Of a DNA stretch of 64,000 nucleotides, positions 57,859 through 64,000 are shown piece by piece. The DNA lies in assembly GCA_022376515.1 (NCBI GenBank), contig WTXI01000002.1, positions 62,001 through 126,000 of the forward strand, written 5' to 3'. This DNA comes from Lactifluus volemus. Its lineage: Eukaryota; Basidiomycota; Agaricomycetes; Russulales; Russulaceae. Under the pieces are notes generated by a model. It did not search any database and was not told the origin of the DNA. It saw nothing but the letters and a program-made list of their open reading frames with translations. The position numbers and the translations under genes are program-made. Position 1 is the first letter of the stretch. The number at the start of each line of letters is the position of its first letter.

Positions 57859-60800
57859 TCTTTGTGAAGAAGACATTTTTGGGACTTGTTAGTAGAGGGA
57901 CGTCGTGGACGGTAGAGCATCTCACCCATTACGCTTTATTTTTTTTCTTTACATTTTGGACAACTTTTACCTGAATTCTTTTCACTAGCATGATTTCGAA
58001 ACGGATAATCGTCGATACCTTGCATGGACAAATCGGATGTGTCTTTTTGGGGACCAGTGATGTGCACAAGTACATTAGTTACGAAGTTACAAACCTAACC
58101 AAGCGCTTTACCCGCCTACGCCCGTACTATGGAAACGTGTATGTTACATTGTAGCAGGCTTGGGCGGGTGTTCTTCTAGTTACCCCAAGCGCTGTAATGC
58201 ATGTTCCCAGTCTCCTAGGTAATAAGAGCCACATGGACTACCGTGTTGTTACGAGTACATGGTCAACGTAACTTCCTCTTCTATCTCCACTTTTCTCCGA
58301 TAATTCTGCGCCGGCCACGTATGTCACGCAGAGCGATAGCTTTACGCCTTAATGAATCGCTTCGACAACTGATGCTGCGGCTGCCGATTATCGGACGGCC
58401 GTGAGCGCTCAAATGGACTCACAACCACCTTTTGTTTCCCTCCGCCTCTAGACCCATCGAGCTCCTCATTTCAAGTTACGATACGACCACCACCTTTTTT
58501 GTTTTGGTCCCGAGCACATATGGGTACTAACAAGGCAAATGGCCATGGAGGTTTTCCCAAAGGCCGATGAAAACCCGCATGGTCCGAGTTATTATCTCGG
58601 CGCAGGCCTGTCAAATGATATCAACGCCTGGGTAAAGTTTACATGTGGCAGGGCGCTTTCGGATGAACTTCTATCAGGGAAAACACATTAGCTATTGACT
58701 GATGGCGCCGCTACTACTGTAGTAAAGTACTCCCTTCTGGTGAATCTAAGGATAATGCTCCGCTGTCAAGGATACTGCGGGCGCAAAGAGATAAATTCTG
58801 AACCTTGAGATCTTGAGGCGCAGAGGCCCGCTGATCAAGAAGAAGGGAGGCGCAACCCGACGCCGCTTGCGACAACGTTGGCTCGGCAGGGGGTGTTTTT
58901 TTCAATTTGACAAATTTCCCATAAGCTTACATGGCAACCGCAACCACACCACTCCACTGGCATGGAGCCGTTGTTCATTTTTTCTTATACATCAGTCCAA
59001 TTTGACCCCTGAATGGGATAATCAAAAAAAATTTGATTTCTTTCTCAGAAAAGGGAACTCAGGGGAGGGGACGGGAAGGCCGAGATCCGAGAGTAAGGCT
59101 TCCGTTATATCTCGCGGGGGCCTGCTGGTAAAGAAAAAAATAAGGCACATGGTGCCAGTTAAATAAGTTACCCGAGATTTTGCCGTGCTTTCGGCTCAGA
59201 TGATTAGGTAAAAACTCTCTCCAGTATAACTGCGCCGCGAGATTGATCGCCCTAGCAGAGTTTCAAGCTCTCACGGGTGCGCGCGCTCGGTTGTCAACTG
59301 AATGTGATGTCTCCTCGCTGTGAACAAGTACTACTGAAAAGTCTCGAATCCAACGGCCGTAATCGCACAACACAAATTATTTCAATTCATTCATTCGGCT
59401 TCAAGTTCTGGCGGGTTCCCCGCCGTCCCCCCACACACAAAGGCACAGTTAGTTCACACGAACTTTGACAAGCCGTATTATGCGCTAATGGAAAATGCTT
59501 CGTCCACAAGGACCTCATAGTGGCAATGCACTCGCAAGCTCGCTTGACAAAACGTCAATGACGCGAAAACCTGTACAAAAGGTAAAACTTACTTGGAAGA
59601 GTTTAAACCACTGGGCAGAAAGCCGCTCAGTCTCCACTTTTTTTGCGTAAACTCCAGTTCGAGGGACTGACCAGTGAATTGAATAAGATACTGGGTGTGG
59701 GTCCAGTGTTAGCTTGATCGGTTCCCCAAGGCGTGAAGTTGGCCCGGGGTGTCACTCTGGCCTCCGCATTACACGCTAAACCTAGTACGTGTCTGGTTAC
59801 GTCATGCCTCACTTCACTTCTTCCCAGTGCCCCTGAACTGGGAAGCCATCAGCCGGACTGCGGATAGCACCCAGACAGACATGCCGCTACGTTGCGCTGA
59901 CCGAGCAAGAGCGCCGTCTGTCAAGTTCTTTTTGTTTCCGGTAAGGGACAAACGCAAGTCCTGAGCAAGTGTGATCCAAGCAGTCAAAAATACAACAAAA
60001 AAAGATATTAATGTGAGTTTGTTTGGACGCGGGATCGTGGCACGGCGTAATTCGATGGCACGACATGACACGCAACAGGTTACGCCTCAGAGACGCTGAG
60101 CGAAAAAATTCAATTGACACCCGTGGGTCGTTCCACGCGGCATTGCATGGCCGTCGTCCACCGCCGATACCCAAATATTGCTTTGCCGCCAAACACGGCG
60201 CTTCTTTCCTCCTATCCAAAAAATTTGTGTTTTGCAGATCGAGCCCCCCCGGGCAAAACTTTTTAAAGAGTGTTTTTTTACTCCTCAACTGGAACTACTG
60301 TACGTAGTGCGTAAAAAGCGGTACTATGCGATGATCGCGCAAACAAAGGTTTACCAAGGTTAGTGCCAGCTCACCGGTGGCCGCAAAGTGTCGAATTAAG
60401 TATGGAAGACGATTCAGGCGCAAGTCCCCCCCGCTTACAGTATCATAAAAGCCTCAACGAAGCGGGCGCAGCTCCAAACGTCGGCTAGTTCGGCCTGAGG
60501 CTCGGGCCGCCCGAGTCCTGGTAAATAAAATGCTAGGCCCTGAGCATAGCGCATCCGCGATGTGTACCGTACATCGTGCCGACGCCCGCGGCGATTAGAA
60601 CGGCCGAAGAGTTGATGTAAACAACCCGGCGTGCCGTGGTATTTATGCCCTCGTCATAATATGCGTACCGACGGAATTTCATCAAGGTGAAAGGACCTAG
60701 CAATTCAGAGTCATCCATTGACTCGGTTACTGTACTGCAGTATGGTAAAAGAGGGTGAGCAAATTCGTATCTATCTCACAACCCTCAAAAAAGGCTCTGT

Positions 60801-63800
60801 ATGGGCAAATTATCTGGTTCAGTTGAATGACCTTGGGGCCAACCATTTCTCTGGTGGCACTCAAGTCTTCTTTGAAAGACGTCATCATTCAACGTATATT
60901 CAACATTTATCATCTTCGACATGCACCATTGAACCGCATGGTCGTAAAAGACTAGTGGCTCTGCGTCTGCACTTCAAGTTGTGCTCGCTTCCACTCCACG
61001 GGTCTTTCAAGCCTTAAGTTGTGGCAGGCTCGGCCGCTAGTGCAGTGGGGCACTGGCACCCCAAGCTCTCGATCGTAACTTCCTCAGGTAAGGATTTCGG
61101 CCTTTCTTGCGTCCGCACATTTTCTGTCAGACAAGTGTCCGTGCGTCGTGCCCAGTTCCTCCACATCCTCGACGGTGCTACCGTGGGCGAGCAGCCTCTC
61201 ACATTGTGCCGGCTGCCGACTGTTCGACCTTGGAATTAATGGACTGCGTGACTTGAAACGGAAAGACAAGCTTACTGTGGAAAATTAATAGCACTTTGCC
61301 CGTGATCCTGATAGACCCTTCTAGACAAGCATCTCCACGCAGAAGAGGGAGGACTGCCTGCGTGGAACAGCGTGTTCGTCAATGCGATCATGCATTTATG
61401 GCTGCGGCTTCTCTCGGGTACGAAGCGAGAACACGTGATGACATATGCCAGTGGTCGGACGGATAACTGTATGGCTGTTTGATGCATTTATTCGTCATTT
61501 AATGCGCGTCTTTCAGGGAACACGCTCAAGATTTCGAACCATGCATGTCAACATATGAGGCCTATGAGGAGAAATGATTGCGCGCAGGTGAGTCAGGATG
61601 ACAGCCGCATTTGCGTAGAGCATGTAACATGGTTCGAAGTGTCAAGCGCGTCAAGTTCTGGCAGTTGGCATCATATGTTTGGCAGAACGCGCTCCCTTCA
61701 AAAAGTCCCGCAGAACGGTGCACAGAGCTTTATACAGGGAGGCCCAAGATTTTTCAACAGAGGTCATGCGAGGATAGATTTTAAGACAAGCGGTACTAGT
61801 AGTCTGGTCGACCACTGGACTGGACTTGGTAGAGGGCCGCCGGTAATGTGACAAACTGAACCATGCACGGAAGCCTTGCCGCGGTCGTTCCCTGCTCACG
61901 GTGGCCATGCTTACCGGAACAATTATGTCTTGCGGGGCCTTACCAGTAACTCAAGCTCCGGTGACTTGGGTAAGCTCATCTGAGTTGATCGGGCGACTGA
62001 GAGCTGATCTATTTGTTAAAAAATCGTGAATACGTAGTAGACTCAACAGCAGGGCCGGTGTGGTGTGTGAACGTTCCATCCACAACCAGGGCCCGTTTTT
62101 ATTATCGATCATGATCCGTCACCACACCGAGTACAGTATTTTACGGTTAACGGTTCTGGCCACTTGTGCAATCAATCGCGACTGTTCCTCCTCCAGACAA
62201 AGCCTGTGACAACTCCTTGCCTCCTTGCATCTAACATTTTTCAATTCTCGTTCTACGAATGAGGATATTCTCTCAGGAGAGCGAAAAACCAATATTCTGC
62301 TAGAAGTCAGTGTCCCCTTTCGCGCAAAAGTGTCATCATTCTTGATTATTACTCTTCAACATGGCATGCTGATCTTTCAAGTCGTGGTTTCCCCCAAGTT
62401 TTACAGTGCGCTTGCTCGGAATAGATCTGGCCGGGAAAACCTGAAAGTGGATTTGCCCAAAAGGTCGAACAATCACCGTAGATGGCGACGAGAGAGAAGG
62501 GAGACTAAACCTCCCTCTCCTGAATTTAGTCATGGACCGTCACCATAACTCCCCATTTTCATGTATAGCCATTCATAGGTGACTTCTGCAACCTGCCCTT
62601 CGAGAAGGCCTCGCAGAAGCGCCACTACTAATAATATTAACGTCCCCAGTGAGCTGTTCCAAGACACAGCGGCAGAAATTCGATGGACGACTTCTTATTC
62701 ATGCGGGGTGGTAGAAGCCCTACCGACCATCATGACAAAGCGCGCGAGTAAAAAAACTCCCGTCCCGAGTTTGGTAGTGGAATTTCAGCTTTTGCAGAGT
62801 AAGATCGAGAGGACCCTTGGTCCGGACGCCGGATCCAGCCTCGTCGGTCAGTCAGTCACTCCACCAGAATCAGATGATCGTGAACAGATTACACTGCTTG
62901 TTCCAGACGTAGAAGTCAGTTTTCACCTTCTATTTGCGGGATCTTCGAAATGAGACTCCCGAAAAGGAGGCCCTTCAACGGGGATCTATCATACAATAGT
63001 TCGCGTATAATAACAAAGACTCGTTCATATGAACGAACAAGAAACAGCCACCCTACAGCACCATCCATCTCCGGCGCTCTCAATCACAATTTTTTTTTTA
63101 TACCTCCAGTGCCGGCGCTGATGGAGTGCGCACTGATTGGGGGGCGGAGGCGGTGCAGAACGAGTTCCACTTCTCTGTCGGGCTCTTCATTTTTACAGCA
63201 GGGTCCTACGACCGGAGCCTGGGCAGGGGAGATGTACCGATCAAGGTGGTGGGTGGTCCCGAGCATGTTCACACTTTTGGACTTTGAGCGGATGCGCCAA
63301 TAGAGGGGCCCGGGCCCCGCTCTTAATTACATGTAGCCCCAAGCTCCGCTCGATTCACGCACAGCCATTACTCCTTCACGCGAGTGCCATACAGCTGAAG
63401 GAAAAGGTTTTAGGCAGGTGGTAACGGTGGCGTGATATCTCTACCAGCACTGCCCCCAGCCCTGAAGGACCTGAATTTGTCTGGTCGAGTTGCTAACCAA
63501 TACCTTCACATTTCTATGTCATATAACTTAATAATTTAACTTCATTGAAAAATAGATAAGTATTTCAGACTTATCCACGAGTGCTGCTCCCCAGTCCCAT
63601 AAAGTTCAAAGGTCACACATGTGTAACCGTGAAAGAATGCGCGGTTGAGCGCGCTTATGATTCACAGTGACTACGCTTACCTAGGGTACGGTACAATACT
63701 AAGTACAAATCGCCAATCCAAGAAAACAACGTTCATCGTGGAGATGTCGTGGTATGGGTATGGTAAGTGACGACTCAAACGTGGAGTAGGTAAGTTGGGG

Positions 63801-64000
63801 GGTAGGGGGGTATGGAGCTCAAGATTGTCCAGTGTGATGCATGTGATGTGTTGAACAAGTAATAAGAATAGTGCGGAAGGATGAACTTCCCAATCCATAC
63901 CAGTGTTGCGCCAAAAGTACGTCGATAATGATCGACAACGGCCCGAGAAAATGATTCCTTCACAAAATCAGTTGCTTGGGCTGCTCCCATGTATACGCAG
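57859..64000. other. Right-hand 6.1 kb, no supported gene
   Basis: Only short, overlapping frames. The least unlikely are 58813-59166 (+, basic), 60718-61017 (+) and a 73-codon ATG frame 62732-62953 (+, KKTPVPSLVVEFQLLQSK) that could be an exon. At the very edge, 63775-63990 on the - strand may be part of a gene outside the window; it has a GT donor-like site after about 25 codons. None shows a domain or a consistent splice pattern. Base composition is even. Confidence 0.4.

Overview
The window is nuclear DNA of a filamentous basidiomycete, most likely an Agaricomycete. Genes are split by many short GT-AG introns of about 50-70 nt, and the gene content is typical of mushrooms: DUF6534 seven-helix membrane proteins, glyoxal oxidases and expanded F-box proteins. 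All functional names come from reading the translations; no database search was run.

Left part (1-31.3 kb) is a repeat-built array of one multigene family. I could splice seven complete DUF6534-type genes by hand, six on the + strand and one on the - strand. Every one has 13 exons with the same intron phases and nearly the same exon sizes (exon 2 is always 13 nt, exon 5 always 233 nt). They form two subfamilies. Type A (A1, A2, A3) encodes 326 aa each; type B (B1-B4) encodes 324-343 aa. Each type carries its own upstream flank. From 12.2 kb on, a unit of upstream flank, B gene, spacer, A gene and long spacer is tandemly repeated (starts near 12.2, 20.8 and 28.1 kb). In the second unit the A gene is deleted down to its last exon. 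B1 is inverted together with its flank. The spacers hold families of unknown dispersed repeats, 44-nt imperfect palindromes and a fold-back duplication.

Middle part (33-40 kb) holds a small zinc-ribbon gene, of which an inverted broken copy lies beside A2, then an F-box gene, a truncated second F-box copy, and a gene for an acidic Ser-rich protein that abuts the truncation. A tRNA-like Pol III element lies at 35 kb.

Right part (40.8-57.9 kb) is conserved housekeeping sequence in divergent pairs: mitoribosomal protein mS38 with Iml2/TTC39; a DUF3835 (URI/Bud27-like) protein with the 40S assembly factor PNO1; and a glyoxal oxidase with amidophosphoribosyltransferase (ADE4), followed by a second glyoxal oxidase. 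The last three genes contain nine single-base frameshifts, essentially all explained by one missing G or C in a short G/C run. Because the reading frames are otherwise perfectly conserved, consensus error is more likely than decay. From 57.9 kb to the end I see no gene I can support.
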